Origin: Actinomycetes bacterium
Lineage (GTDB): Bacteria > Actinomycetota > Acidimicrobiia > Acidimicrobiales > Ilumatobacteraceae
DNA length: 41,569 nucleotides
Reading direction: 5' to 3'
NCBI GenBank assembly: GCA_025351965.1
Contig: JANXUX010000208.1
Coordinates: forward strand, 1-41,569
Shown here: positions 1 through 8,515 of the stretch, piece after piece
How the letters are laid out: each line of letters begins with the position of its first letter
Numbering within the stretch: the stretch's first letter is position 1
Made by a program: the position numbers and the translations under genes
The notes under the pieces: model-generated
Told to the model about the DNA's origin: nothing
Databases searched by the model: none
What the model saw: only the letters and a program-made list of their open reading frames with translations

Positions 1-1
1 A

Positions 2-55
2 AGGCGTTTCGTAGAGGTCGACCGAGAGCTTCTGGCGCGATCCTTCCGGGCCTGA
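2..55 (+). CDS. Possible 3' end of an upstream gene (partial)
   Basis: One frame is open from the window edge to a TGA at 53-55 and would encode a 17-residue tail rich in Arg, Glu and Val. It is too short to identify, and another frame is also open here, so this is only a candidate. The following 105 bases up to the first pilus-locus gene must hold its promoter, but I cannot name convincing -35 and -10 boxes. Confidence 0.2.
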   Translation, partial: RRFVEVDRELLARSFRA

Positions 56-160
56 TTTGCCCACGCCGAGCGGCCGAGTTACACCCGTGCAATTCCTCAA
101 GCTTGTATCAATCTTGCCGATTGTTTGTTCGTGGCGAGGAACCAACACAAAGAGGAGACG

Positions 161-1471
161 ATGGCGCCCTTCCCGGGACCATCCGCGGCCCATGTGGCAC
201 CGCCATCGGAGACGCCGAGCCTGCCCGCCCCTGCCGGTCAGCAGTCGTCGATCTCGGATGCGCATGCGACGGCGATCCTCGTCGCCGTCGAGCAGCAACT
301 GACCCGCTACTTCGGGGCGATGTCGGCCCGCGCCGATGCCGTGCAGCAGGCCGGCGACGCCGGACGCGCCGAGCTGATCACCCACTTCCAACAGCAGATC
401 GACGGACTGCGTAGCGAACTGGAGCGCTCTCGGGCGACAAACGAGAACTACGAGCACGCGTTGCAGGCAGCGGTCGAGGAACGCCTCGCCGAGCATGCTG
501 CGAGCCAGCACTGGCGCTTCGGGGACCTGGAGAGCCGCCTCGAGCGGGTCAGCCAGGATCTGACGATCGGGCTGCCGACCCACATGGAGGCCGCCACCGG
601 GCCGCTGCAGGAGCGGTTCGACCGAACGATTGCGCTGCTCGCCAGCCGGATCGAGGAGCTGCAGAAGGCGGCCCGCCGCTTCGACGAGCAATCGTCGGCA
701 CTCGTGCAGCACGTCAATGACACGACCTCGACCATCACCCGGCGGATGGACGACACCAACCGTGCGTTCAGTGACCACATCGACGACCGCACCGTCGCCG
801 TTGGCCAGCGCGTCGACGAGGCGCTCGGCGTCATGCGTCAGCACATCGCCGAGCAGGTGACCTCCCTCGGACGCAAGCTCGACGAGACCGACAGCCGCAC
901 CGTCGATCGCATGCTCGCGATGGAGGAACGCCTCAACGAACAGACCGGCCAGCGCCTCGCCGCGGTCGAGGCCACGATCGGACGGATCAGTGGCGGCATC
1001 GACGAAGCGATCGTCGCGCTCTCCCACCGTGTCATCGAACTCGAGAACGACAACCACGCGGTGCTCGCCCGCCTCGAGCAGATCGCCCAAGCCGTCAGCA
1101 AGGTCGACGAGGAGGCCGTCTCCCAGCTGCGCGAGCAGATGTCGAGCGCAGTGGGCGAGTCCATGCTCGTTCGCATCGAGCTGGAACGTGTCGCCTCCAG
1201 CACCGGTGACCAGTTCGACAAGCTCAACATCCGTATCGGCGAGCTCGCTGCACAGATCGCCGACACCGACCTGGACGTCAGCACGTCGATCCAGCTCGAG
1301 CGTCTCGAAGAGATCGAGCGGGCGCTCGCCGAGCTCGATCCGGATCAGTTCGTCCGCAAGACCGAGCTCCCCGGGCCGAGCGCACAGGCCGTTGCCTCGC
1401 CTCAGCTCGTCCGTCCGCCAGACCCACCATCAGTACCGACCTCATCGGAGTCAAATCTTTCCTCGTGGTGA
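161..1471 (+). CDS. Long coiled-coil protein at the head of the type IV pilus cluster
   Basis: The protein has 436 residues. I chose the ATG at 161 because AGAGGAG lies just upstream (about 151-157); a TTG at 125 would add 12 residues without such a site. After a Pro/Ala-rich start (about 40 residues) almost the whole chain is heptad-like and charged, with many Leu/Ile/Val at regular spacing, and the C-terminal 30 residues are Pro/Ser-rich again. There is no signal peptide or membrane segment, so it is probably cytoplasmic. It lies 51 bp before pilB in the same direction, which suggests a role in pilus assembly or localisation (inference). Its N-terminal coiled-coil resembles that of the protein at 12827-13321 at the other end of the locus. 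I do not recognise a named family. Confidence 0.85.
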   Translation: MAPFPGPSAAHVAPPSETPSLPAPAGQQSSISDAHATAILVAVEQQLTRYFGAMSARADAVQQAGDAGRAELITHFQQQIDGLRSELERSRATNENYEHALQAAVEERLAEHAASQHWRFGDLESRLERVSQDLTIGLPTHMEAATGPLQERFDRTIALLASRIEELQKAARRFDEQSSALVQHVNDTTSTITRRMDDTNRAFSDHIDDRTVAVGQRVDEALGVMRQHIAEQVTSLGRKLDETDSRTVDRMLAMEERLNEQTGQRLAAVEATIGRISGGIDEAIVALSHRVIELENDNHAVLARLEQIAQAVSKVDEEAVSQLREQMSSAVGESMLVRIELERVASSTGDQFDKLNIRIGELAAQIADTDLDVSTSIQLERLEEIERALAELDPDQFVRKTELPGPSAQAVASPQLVRPPDPPSVPTSSESNLSSW

Positions 1472-1522
1472 CGCACTCCACGACCGATAGATCGATGACC
1501 TTTCCACCACGGAGCACGACGC

Positions 1523-3322
1523 ATGGCACTGTTCACCAAGACGCACAAAGACGCCTCCACCGGCCCCGCCGGTGATCTGCCAGCGCCTTCGGCCGACGGT
1601 GCCGCCAACAACCACAACGGCCATTCCGCCGGGCAGAGCCCAGCGGAGTGCATGCAGATCGGTCAGCTGCTCGTCGAGAGCGGCCAGCTGACGCCCGAGG
1701 CGCTGGCCACGACCTTGCAGCTCGCCAACGGTGACGTGCTCACCTTCGGCGAGTTCGCGCTCAGCCGGTTCGGCGCAGGCCGACAGGAGCTGTCCCTCGC
1801 CGTCGCCCAGGTCTTCGGGCTCCCCGCCGCCGACACCAAGGGCATCGAGCTCGATGCCGGCACGGTCGCCCTGCTCGACGAGAAAGTCATCCGCGCCAAC
1901 CAGGTGATTCCCATCGCGCTCGACGGCGACACGATGATCGTGCTCTCGTCGGATCCGTCCCCACATCGCCGCGCCGCGGTCGAAGCAGCCGCCGGACGCC
2001 CGCTGCGCTGGTTCGTCGGCGACTTCGCCACCGTCCGCACGTTCATCGACAAGATGCATCGCGCCGATGCCGACGTCGCCCAGCTGGCCAAGTCCTTCGA
2101 GGTCACCGACGACCAGCGCAGCGGTTTCGCCGCCGCCAACGAGGTCAACGTCGAGGACCAAGCACCCGTCGTCCAGCTCGTCAACCGCATCGTCGGCCAG
2201 GCGATGCGTGACCGCGCGTCGGACATCCACGTCGAGCCCCTCGACGAGTCGCTGCGCATCCGCTTCCGCATCGACGGCAACCTCGTCGAGGCCTTCAACC
2301 TCCCGATCGGCGTCCACGCTGCGCTGACCAGCCGACTCAAGATCATGAGCGGGATGAACATCGTCGAGCGGCGCCGCCCACAGGACGGGCAGTTCTCCAC
2401 AGTCATCGACGGCAACGAGGTCGACGTGCGCGTCGCGAGCGTGGCCACGGTGTGGGGCGAGAAGGTCGTCATGCGAATCCTCGACAAGGGCCGCTCGATG
2501 ATCGGGCTGTCCGAACTCGGGTTCCCGCGCGACACCTACATCCAGTATTCGAAGATGGTCCACTCGCCGTTCGGCATGGTCATCTGCGCCGGCCCGACCG
2601 GTGCAGGCAAGACCACGACGCTCTACGCGACCCTGCAGGAGATCAACTCGACCGGCAAGAACGTGACGACGGTCGAGGATCCGGTGGAGTACGTCTTCCC
2701 GGGTATCAACCAGATCCAGACCAACGAGCAGGCTGGGCTCACGTTCGCCACCGGCTTGAAGGCCATCCTGCGTCAGGACCCCGACGTGATCCTCGTCGGC
2801 GAGATCCGCGACGCGGACACGGCACGCATCGCGATCCAGTCCGCGCTCACGGGTCACTTCGTGCTCAGCTCGCTCCACGGCACCGACAGCGTCGCCGCCC
2901 TGCACCGCTTCCTCGACATGGGCATCGAGGCCTTCCTCATCGCGTCCTCGGTCGTCGGCGTGATCGGCCAGCGTCTGCTACGCAAGATCTGCGACTCGTG
3001 CAAGGAGCCGTACAGCCCCGGCGCCGACGAGATCGCCGTTTTCCGCCAGCACAGCGGCGGCAGCGACAAGTCCCAGTTCTTCCACGGAGCGGGCTGCAAC
3101 TACTGCGCCGGAACCGGATACCGCGATCGCATCGGCGTGTACGAACTGCTGCGCATCACGCCCGAGCTGCGCCGCCTCATCGTTGGTTGGGCAACCACTG
3201 AGGAGCTCCGTCGCCTGGCCGTTGCCCAGGGCATGCGCACGATGCTGCGCGAGGCCATGCAACTCGTCGAGAACGACGTCACGACGGTGCCCGAAGTCGT
3301 CCGCACTCTGTTCGCCCACTAA
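1523..3322 (+). CDS. pilB: Type IV pilus assembly ATPase PilB (GspE/T2SSE family)
   Basis: This is the hexameric cytoplasmic ATPase that powers pilus extension through the platform protein PilC. The 599 residues comprise a variable N-terminal tail (to about 40), an MshEN/T2SSE N-domain (about 45-190) and the secretion ATPase core. Visible motifs are the Walker A GPTGAGKT at residues 357-364, the Walker B/Asp-box region ILVGEIRD with Glu427, and a tetracysteine zinc site, CDSC (Cys490, Cys493) and CNYC (Cys525, Cys528), typical of PilB/GspE and absent from PilT. GGAG at 1511-1514 precedes the ATG. pilC follows after 29 bp, so the two are probably co-transcribed. Length and motif order are normal for the family. 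Confidence 0.97.
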   Translation: MALFTKTHKDASTGPAGDLPAPSADGAANNHNGHSAGQSPAECMQIGQLLVESGQLTPEALATTLQLANGDVLTFGEFALSRFGAGRQELSLAVAQVFGLPAADTKGIELDAGTVALLDEKVIRANQVIPIALDGDTMIVLSSDPSPHRRAAVEAAAGRPLRWFVGDFATVRTFIDKMHRADADVAQLAKSFEVTDDQRSGFAAANEVNVEDQAPVVQLVNRIVGQAMRDRASDIHVEPLDESLRIRFRIDGNLVEAFNLPIGVHAALTSRLKIMSGMNIVERRRPQDGQFSTVIDGNEVDVRVASVATVWGEKVVMRILDKGRSMIGLSELGFPRDTYIQYSKMVHSPFGMVICAGPTGAGKTTTLYATLQEINSTGKNVTTVEDPVEYVFPGINQIQTNEQAGLTFATGLKAILRQDPDVILVGEIRDADTARIAIQSALTGHFVLSSLHGTDSVAALHRFLDMGIEAFLIASSVVGVIGQRLLRKICDSCKEPYSPGADEIAVFRQHSGGSDKSQFFHGAGCNYCAGTGYRDRIGVYELLRITPELRRLIVGWATTEELRRLAVAQGMRTMLREAMQLVENDVTTVPEVVRTLFAH

Positions 3323-3351
3323 GCCAGAATCCACCGCCCCAGGAGCATTCA

Positions 3352-4563
3352 ATGCCCAAGTTCGCATACGCCGCCATCGATCCCCAGGGCGCACCTGTCG
3401 AGGGAGTCACCAAGGCCGACACGATCGGTGACGCGCGCCAATTCCTGATGGCGCAGAACCTGTTCCCGACCAAGCTCGCCGAGCACAAGGGCGCGCTGCA
3501 GTTCGAGCTGACCAAGGAGAAGGTCAAGAAGAAGGAACTGATGCACTTCACGCGTCAGCTCGCCGTCTTCGTCAAGGCCGGAATCCCGATCACCGAGGCG
3601 CTGGAGACCATCGGCGACGAGACCGAAGACCTCGCCCTGCGGCGCACGCTCAGCTCGATGGTCGAGGACCTGCGCAACGGTGGCCGGCTGTCGGCAGCGG
3701 CCCGCAAGCACCCCGAGGCGTTCCCGATCTACTACATGGGCATCCTCGAATCCGCCGAGCTGACCGGCCGACTCGACAGCACACTCGAGAGCCTGGCCGG
3801 ATACCTCGAACGCGAGGTCGAGACCCGCGCCAAGGTCGTCTCTGCGCTGTCGTATCCGGGCGTCGTCATGGTGATGGCGTTCTTCACCGTCTGCGTCCTC
3901 GCCGGCTACGTCCTTCCGCAGTTCAAACCGCTGTTCGAAGAGTTGCACGCCGACCTGCCGCTGCCGACCCGCATGCTGCTGTTCGTCGCCGACCTGTTCA
4001 CCGTGCTCTGGTACATCCCGATGAGCGTGTTCTTGGTGTTGATGGCCGGCGTGATCTGGTTGACGAAGTCGGCGAAGGGCAAGCTCGTCAAGGATCGCAT
4101 GGTCCTCAAGATCCCGGTCATCAGCGGCATCGTCGAGTACTCCATCCTGGAGCGGTTCTGCCGCATCCTCGGCGCGATGATCCGTGCCGGTGTGCCACTA
4201 CCCGAAGGCCTGCGCACGACCACCGAATCGACCAGCAACACGGTCTACAAGCAGCGGCTCGAAGAGGCTCAGGCGGTCATGCTCGAGGGTGGCGGATTCG
4301 CCCGCCCGCTCGCCGACACCGGTCTGTTCCCCGGTGCCGCCAAGCAGATGTTCAAGGTCGGCGAGGAGACCGGCACGCTCGACGATCAGCTTGAGGTCGC
4401 CAGCCTGTACTTCGACCGTGAGCTGGAGAGCCGGATCAAGAAGTTCACGACCATGTTCGAGCCGATCATGATCATCTTCGTCGGGCTCATCGTTGGTTTC
4501 GTCGCAGTCGCGCTCGTGTCAGCGATGTACGGGGTGCTCGACAACATGAAGCAGCAGGGGTAG
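3352..4563 (+). CDS. pilC: Type IV pilus inner-membrane platform protein PilC (GspF family)
   Basis: PilC is the polytopic membrane platform on which the PilB and PilT motors act. The 403-residue protein shows the two repeated GspF domains: a first cytoplasmic helical domain containing MHFTRQLAVFVKAGIPITEA, a membrane segment around VVMVMAFFTVCVLAGYVLP, a second hydrophobic stretch (WYIPMSVFLVLMAGVIWL), the second GspF domain (FCRILGAMIRAGVPLPEGL and FKVGEETGTLDDQL), and a C-terminal membrane helix. AGGAG at 3341-3345 precedes the ATG. It is the last forward gene before the convergent pilD, whose end is only 11 bp away, with no obvious terminator between them. Confidence 0.97.
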   Translation: MPKFAYAAIDPQGAPVEGVTKADTIGDARQFLMAQNLFPTKLAEHKGALQFELTKEKVKKKELMHFTRQLAVFVKAGIPITEALETIGDETEDLALRRTLSSMVEDLRNGGRLSAAARKHPEAFPIYYMGILESAELTGRLDSTLESLAGYLEREVETRAKVVSALSYPGVVMVMAFFTVCVLAGYVLPQFKPLFEELHADLPLPTRMLLFVADLFTVLWYIPMSVFLVLMAGVIWLTKSAKGKLVKDRMVLKIPVISGIVEYSILERFCRILGAMIRAGVPLPEGLRTTTESTSNTVYKQRLEEAQAVMLEGGGFARPLADTGLFPGAAKQMFKVGEETGTLDDQLEVASLYFDRELESRIKKFTTMFEPIMIIFVGLIVGFVAVALVSAMYGVLDNMKQQG

Positions 4564-4574
4564 CGCCTCGGGCG

Positions 4575-5339
4575 TCAACGATGGAGCAGCGCGTCGATCA
4601 TCGGTTGCCCGACCCACACCGCAGCGAGCGTACCGAGGGCCAGGAACGGGCCGAACGGCACGGCAGTCTTGCGACCCCCGCGACCGATCGTCATCAGCAC
4701 GAGTCCGACCACGGCACCGCTGAGGAAACCGAGGAACAGGCCCGGTGCCACCAGGCCCGGATTGAGCCAGCCGAGGTACGCGCCGAGCAACGGCGAGAGC
4801 CGCACGTCTCCGCCACCCATGCCTCCTTTGCTGGCGAGATACACCGCACCCATGAACGCGAACTCGATCGCTGCGCCGAGGAGCATCATCCAGATCCGGC
4901 GCGGCTCGTCGCGCACCAGGGCAGCGACGCACAGCAGCGGTACGCCGATCGCTGCCGTCACGTAGGTGATCTCGCGTGGCAGGCGGCGCGTGCGCAGATC
5001 GATCCAGCTGAGTCCGACGAGCCCAGCAGCCAGTGCGCAGAACGCGCCGAGTTCCCACGACAGATCAAACTTGATTGCAAGTGCAAGGAACAGGCTCGCG
5101 TTGACGACCTCGAGGATCAGCGGTTCGACGCCGATCTTGGCCTTGCACCGCCGGCACTTGCCGCGCAGCGCCAGCCAGCTGAACACCGGGACGAGGTCGA
5201 CGAACCCGAGCTGCAGGCCGCAGTTGCCGCAGGCCGAACCCGGTGCCACCACCGAGCGACCATCCGGCACGCGATCCACCACCACCGTCAAGAACGAGCC
5301 GATCAACAGTCCCAGGATCGCCGTGTACGCAATGACCAT
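4575..5339 (-). CDS. pilD: Prepilin peptidase / N-methyltransferase PilD (A24 family)
   Basis: This integral membrane aspartyl protease removes the leader peptides of the pilins in this locus and usually N-methylates the new terminus. I chose the ATG at 5339 because the methionine is followed directly by the first membrane helix and preceded by GAAGGA; an in-frame start at 5375 would add 12 basic residues. The 254-residue protein has the bacterial zinc-type CxxC pairs in its first cytoplasmic loop (Cys37/Cys40 and Cys62/Cys65) and both catalytic aspartates: Asp114 in SWIDLRTRRLP and Asp178 in the GGGD motif. It lies in reverse orientation between pilC and pilT and diverges from pilT with a 50-bp gap. 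Confidence 0.96.
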   Translation of the reverse strand: MVIAYTAILGLLIGSFLTVVVDRVPDGRSVVAPGSACGNCGLQLGFVDLVPVFSWLALRGKCRRCKAKIGVEPLILEVVNASLFLALAIKFDLSWELGAFCALAAGLVGLSWIDLRTRRLPREITYVTAAIGVPLLCVAALVRDEPRRIWMMLLGAAIEFAFMGAVYLASKGGMGGGDVRLSPLLGAYLGWLNPGLVAPGLFLGFLSGAVVGLVLMTIGRGGRKTAVPFGPFLALGTLAAVWVGQPMIDALLHR

Positions 5340-5389
5340 AAGTCCTTCACATCGCCGCAGCCTGCGGCTCCTCACCGGAGGTTAGCCAG

Positions 5390-6547
5390 ATGACCACTCC
5401 CGACCCCGTCCTTCTCACCCTGCTCCAGGCAACGGTCTCGGCCGGTGCCAGCGACTTGCACCTCAGCGTCGGTCGTCCGGCGACGGCCCGGCGCGACGGC
5501 TACCTCGTCAAGTTCGAGGGCGTACCGGTCCTCGAGCCGGCAGAGATCGAGCGCATCGTCATGTCGTTGCTCGACGAGCGCCACAAAGCCGAGCTGCTCG
5601 AGAACCACCAGGTCGACTTCTCGTTCGGGGTGCCCGACGTCGGTCGCTTCCGCGCCAACGCCTACTACCAGCGCGGCACGCTCGCGCTTGCCCTGCGCGT
5701 CGTCCCGTTCCGGGTGCGCTCCCTCGAAGAGCTCGGCGCGCCGTGGGCCTGCATCGATCTGCTCAACAAGCCGTACGGACTCGTCCTCGTCGTGGGCCCG
5801 ACGGGTTCCGGCAAGAGCACCACGCTCGCGGCGATGATCGACCGGATCAACGAGGAGCGCCCCTGCCACATCCTGACGATCGAGGACCCGGTCGAGTACC
5901 TGCACACCCACAAGACTGCGATGGTCAACCAGCGCGAGGTCGGCACCGACGTGCTCAGCTTCACCGACGGTCTGCGCAGTGCCCTGCGCGAAGACCCCGA
6001 TGTCGTGCTGCTCGGCGAGATGCGCGACCTCGACAGTATTGCGATCACGCTGTCGTTGGCCGAGACCGGTCACCTCGTCTTCGCGACCCTGCACACCAAC
6101 GACGCCTCCCAGGCCCTCGACCGAATCGTCGACGTGTTCCCCGCCGAGCGTCGCGATCAGATCCAGATCCAGCTCGCCGGCGCCCTGCAGGGCGTGATCA
6201 GCCAGCGACTCGTCGCCGTCGAGGGTGGCGGACGAGTCGCCGCCTACGAGGTCCTGATGGGCACCGAAGCCGTCCGCAACCTCGTCCGCGAGGGCAAGAG
6301 CCGGCAGATGCGCAACATCATCACGACCGGCCAGAAGGACGGAATGCAGACCATCGAGATGGACCTCGCCAGGCTCGTCGCCTCTGGCCTCCTGACGATG
6401 GAAGCGGCGTGCGAGGTGAGCGCGTATCCGAAGGAGATCATGGCCCACGCCTCGACCGTCCGTTCCCAGATGCAGGCCCAGGCAACGGTGGATGCCGGCC
6501 AGGGAGCCTCGACCGGCAACGCCCAGCTCGTCTCCAACCACCGCTGA
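5390..6547 (+). CDS. pilT: Type IV pilus retraction ATPase PilT
   Basis: PilT depolymerises the pilus and drives twitching motility and DNA or phage uptake. The 385-residue protein starts at an ATG preceded by GGAGG at 5379-5383. It shows the short N-terminal PAS-like domain of PilT (ASDLHLSVGRPATAR), Walker A GPTGSGKS at 136-143, the Asp box LTIEDPVEY, the Walker B region LLGEMRD with Glu210, and the His box TGHLVFATLHTNDA. It has no tetracysteine zinc site, which separates it from PilB. The C-terminal 25-30 residues are Gln/Ala-rich and low-complexity. Having both pilB and pilT implies a dynamic, retractable pilus. Confidence 0.96.
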   Translation: MTTPDPVLLTLLQATVSAGASDLHLSVGRPATARRDGYLVKFEGVPVLEPAEIERIVMSLLDERHKAELLENHQVDFSFGVPDVGRFRANAYYQRGTLALALRVVPFRVRSLEELGAPWACIDLLNKPYGLVLVVGPTGSGKSTTLAAMIDRINEERPCHILTIEDPVEYLHTHKTAMVNQREVGTDVLSFTDGLRSALREDPDVVLLGEMRDLDSIAITLSLAETGHLVFATLHTNDASQALDRIVDVFPAERRDQIQIQLAGALQGVISQRLVAVEGGGRVAAYEVLMGTEAVRNLVREGKSRQMRNIITTGQKDGMQTIEMDLARLVASGLLTMEAACEVSAYPKEIMAHASTVRSQMQAQATVDAGQGASTGNAQLVSNHR

Positions 6548-6562
6548 GCCGGGCGCACCGCG

Positions 6563-7282
6563 ATGGGCATGGTCAAGCAACTCCCCTACCAATGGATCGC
6601 CGGCATCACGCCATGCCCGAAGGGATGGCTGATCGTGCCGGCGCGCCTCGCCGGCGTCACCGTCGTGGTCGAGGATTGCGAGGTCGTCAAGTCACTGATC
6701 GAAGTCGTCGACTACCGACCGAAGTTCGATGCCGCGGCGATCAACATCCCGATGGGCTTCCACGACCTGCCCGAACCCCACGGCGAATGCGAGAACGAAG
6801 CGCGAACCATGGTCGGCTGGCCAAGGCGCGTCGCGATCCGGCCCATCCCCTCTCGCGCGGCGTTGCGCACGACCACAAAGTCCGCAGCCCGCGGACTCGA
6901 GCCGTGGCTGACCAACGACGACCTCCGCCGCTTCCGCTGGCTGCGTGAGGCCGAGCGGACGTTCCAGCCGTTCCACCAGCGCAACTTCTTCTCCGCCAAC
7001 CCGGAATTGTCGTACACGCTGCTGAACGAGGACCGCCCGCTGACGACCTCGCCGTTCCATCAAGACGGCGTCGTCGAGCGGATGCACCTGGTCCGCAACA
7101 AGCTGCCAGGCGTCGAAGACATCATGATGCGCACGCCACCAGCCGGTGCCGGTCAGTTCCACGTCGTCCAGGCCGCCGGCCTGCTGTGGACCGCCCGCCG
7201 CGCCGTCGGCCGAGCCATCAACCGCCTCCCGATCGATCCCTCCTGGGACGAGAGCGGACTCCGAGTCGAACTCGTTCGCTGA
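6563..7282 (+). CDS. DUF429 family protein (predicted RNase H-like fold)
   Basis: The 239-residue protein matches the DUF429 layout as I know it: an N-terminal GxxxCPKGW-like strand, an INIPMGF motif corresponding to the usual DIPIGL, a central region with conserved Arg and Pro, then NPELSYTLLN and a conserved C-terminal part. DUF429 proteins are predicted nucleases of RNase H fold, but their cellular role is unknown. Here the usual first aspartate of the DIPIG motif is Asn, so catalysis is uncertain. The gene starts 15 bp after pilT, with no strong ribosome site, and precedes the minor pilin operon. A divergent 3' fragment of a second copy lies at 10676-10918. A role in pilus biology is not established. 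Confidence 0.7.
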   Translation: MGMVKQLPYQWIAGITPCPKGWLIVPARLAGVTVVVEDCEVVKSLIEVVDYRPKFDAAAINIPMGFHDLPEPHGECENEARTMVGWPRRVAIRPIPSRAALRTTTKSAARGLEPWLTNDDLRRFRWLREAERTFQPFHQRNFFSANPELSYTLLNEDRPLTTSPFHQDGVVERMHLVRNKLPGVEDIMMRTPPAGAGQFHVVQAAGLLWTARRAVGRAINRLPIDPSWDESGLRVELVR

Positions 7283-7332
7283 GCATGAGCCGAGCACCTG
7301 CCTCCACAAACAGAAGGTGCCATGTGCTCAGC

Positions 7333-7367
7333 GGTTCGCGGTTCGCGATACGCGGTTCGCGGTTCGA
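7333..7367. repeat. Five tandem 7-bp units (GGTTCGC type)
   Basis: Five consecutive heptamers can be read: GGTTCGC, GGTTCGC, GATACGC, GGTTCGC and GGTTCGA. They lie in the 128-bp gap between the DUF429 stop and the chosen start of the first minor pilin gene, so they fall in its promoter or leader. A change in unit number would alter promoter spacing. If translation started further upstream it would shift the reading frame, because 7 is not a multiple of 3. Confidence 0.8.
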
Positions 7368-7410
7368 ACAATTGATCAAGTCCGCAAGCCGTCCCGCCGA
7401 TACCGATCTC

Positions 7411-7911
7411 GTGGCAGACGATTCCAGACAGCCCGATCAGGGTACGACGCTCGTCGAGCTCCTGGTTGCCATCATGCTGATGGGAACCGCCGTCGTCTCG
7501 ATTCTCGTTGCGCTGCGAACGAGCACGCGCGCCTCATCGATTGATCTCTCGCAAGCAAAGGCGTACGAGTGGGTGCAGTCGGTCTCTGATCAGATCTACG
7601 ACGCTCCTCGCGTCCCGTGCTACTCCGGTGGTTCAGCAGCCGCAATCAGCGCATACCAGTCTGCGGCCAACGGCGCCGCAAAACCTCCCGGCTGGTCGAG
7701 CGGATCGGTCACCGTGACGAACGTCGAGTTCCTCGGACGCGCCCAGACGACCGACCCGTTCAGTTGGAGTTCGGCATTCTGCTTCGAGTCCGCAACGACC
7801 ACGAACCCGTATTACACGAGCCCGCTCTACACGCAAAGGGTGACCTTCTCGGTCAACGGGCCACCCAACACGACAACGGTGACGATGCAGGTGGTGAAGA
7901 GTGAGAAATGA
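7411..7911 (+). CDS. Minor pilin, PilV/GspI-like prepilin
   Basis: This 166-residue prepilin-like protein has an 11-residue hydrophilic leader ending in Gly, followed by TTLVELLVAIMLMGTAVVSI: the class III cleavage site, Glu at position 5, and a hydrophobic helix. I chose the GTG at 7411 for its leader length; a TTG at 7372 would give a 24-residue leader, and neither has a clear ribosome site. The rest is a Thr/Ser/Asn-rich globular domain with two Cys residues that may form a disulfide. It overlaps the next gene by 11 bp and is presumably translationally coupled to it. It is a likely PilD substrate and part of a pilus tip complex (inference). Confidence 0.82.
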   Translation: MADDSRQPDQGTTLVELLVAIMLMGTAVVSILVALRTSTRASSIDLSQAKAYEWVQSVSDQIYDAPRVPCYSGGSAAAISAYQSAANGAAKPPGWSSGSVTVTNVEFLGRAQTTDPFSWSSAFCFESATTTNPYYTSPLYTQRVTFSVNGPPNTTTVTMQVVKSEK

Positions 7912-8515
7912 TCATGGCAAATCTCGCCCGCGCGATGCGGGGTTCACCCTCATCGAGTTGCTCATCGGCATCGTGCTCACCGGCTTGATCATGCCCGTCA
8001 TCACGTCCGTGTTCGTCGTGATCGTTCGGAACAATCCAGCGGTTCAGACCCGCGCGGACGACAGCAGGAGCACACGTGGGCTGACAACATGGCTGCCCCA
8101 GGATGTTCTCTCGACACCGCCGAAGGTGGTCACGGACGGGTCACCCGGCTACAACGTTCAGGTCAGCAAAGCCAGCGACTGCACCGGTACATCCGGCAGC
8201 ACGAACGTGTTGCACATGGTCTGGCAAGAGAACGCAGGCTCGGGGGTCGTCAATTACGTCGCCAACTATCGCTATGTGACGAATGGAGGCACCACTCAGC
8301 TCAAGCGATACACCTGCTCCGGCACTGGTGTCCCCCCATACAGCAACACCACGATCCGGAATGCGACGACGGCGATCAAGGGCAGTTCGGTGTCGGCAAC
8401 TCCGATCCTCGACGGAAGCCGGCTGGCTTTCGTGGATGTGACCCTGCAGACAGTTTCTGGATTGGACGTGCTCATCCGTGCGGCATCACGGAATCCAGCG
8501 AAGGTTCTGGGCTGA
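7901..8515 (+). CDS. Minor pilin, PilW/GspJ-like prepilin
   Basis: The 204-residue protein starts at a GTG that overlaps the end of the preceding gene. It has a 14-residue basic leader ending in Gly, then FTLIELLIGIVLTGLIMPVI, a canonical type IV prepilin site with Glu5. The pattern DSRSTRGLTTWLPQDV just after the helix is typical of PilW/GspJ-type minor pilins, which begin with a helix and a processed-data-like beta domain. Two Cys residues lie in the C-terminal domain. Its stop overlaps the next start (ATGA at 8515). It probably joins its neighbours in a tip complex that primes pilus assembly (inference from family knowledge). Confidence 0.85.
   Translation: MRNDHGKSRPRDAGFTLIELLIGIVLTGLIMPVITSVFVVIVRNNPAVQTRADDSRSTRGLTTWLPQDVLSTPPKVVTDGSPGYNVQVSKASDCTGTSGSTNVLHMVWQENAGSGVVNYVANYRYVTNGGTTQLKRYTCSGTGVPPYSNTTIRNATTAIKGSSVSATPILDGSRLAFVDVTLQTVSGLDVLIRAASRNPAKVLG

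Noticed and set aside
1451-2905. Long reverse-strand open frame (484 codons) opposite pilB
   Set aside because: It is a mirror of pilB in GC-rich DNA: Asp/Val/Gly-rich, low-complexity product with no motif, fully inside a recognised gene.
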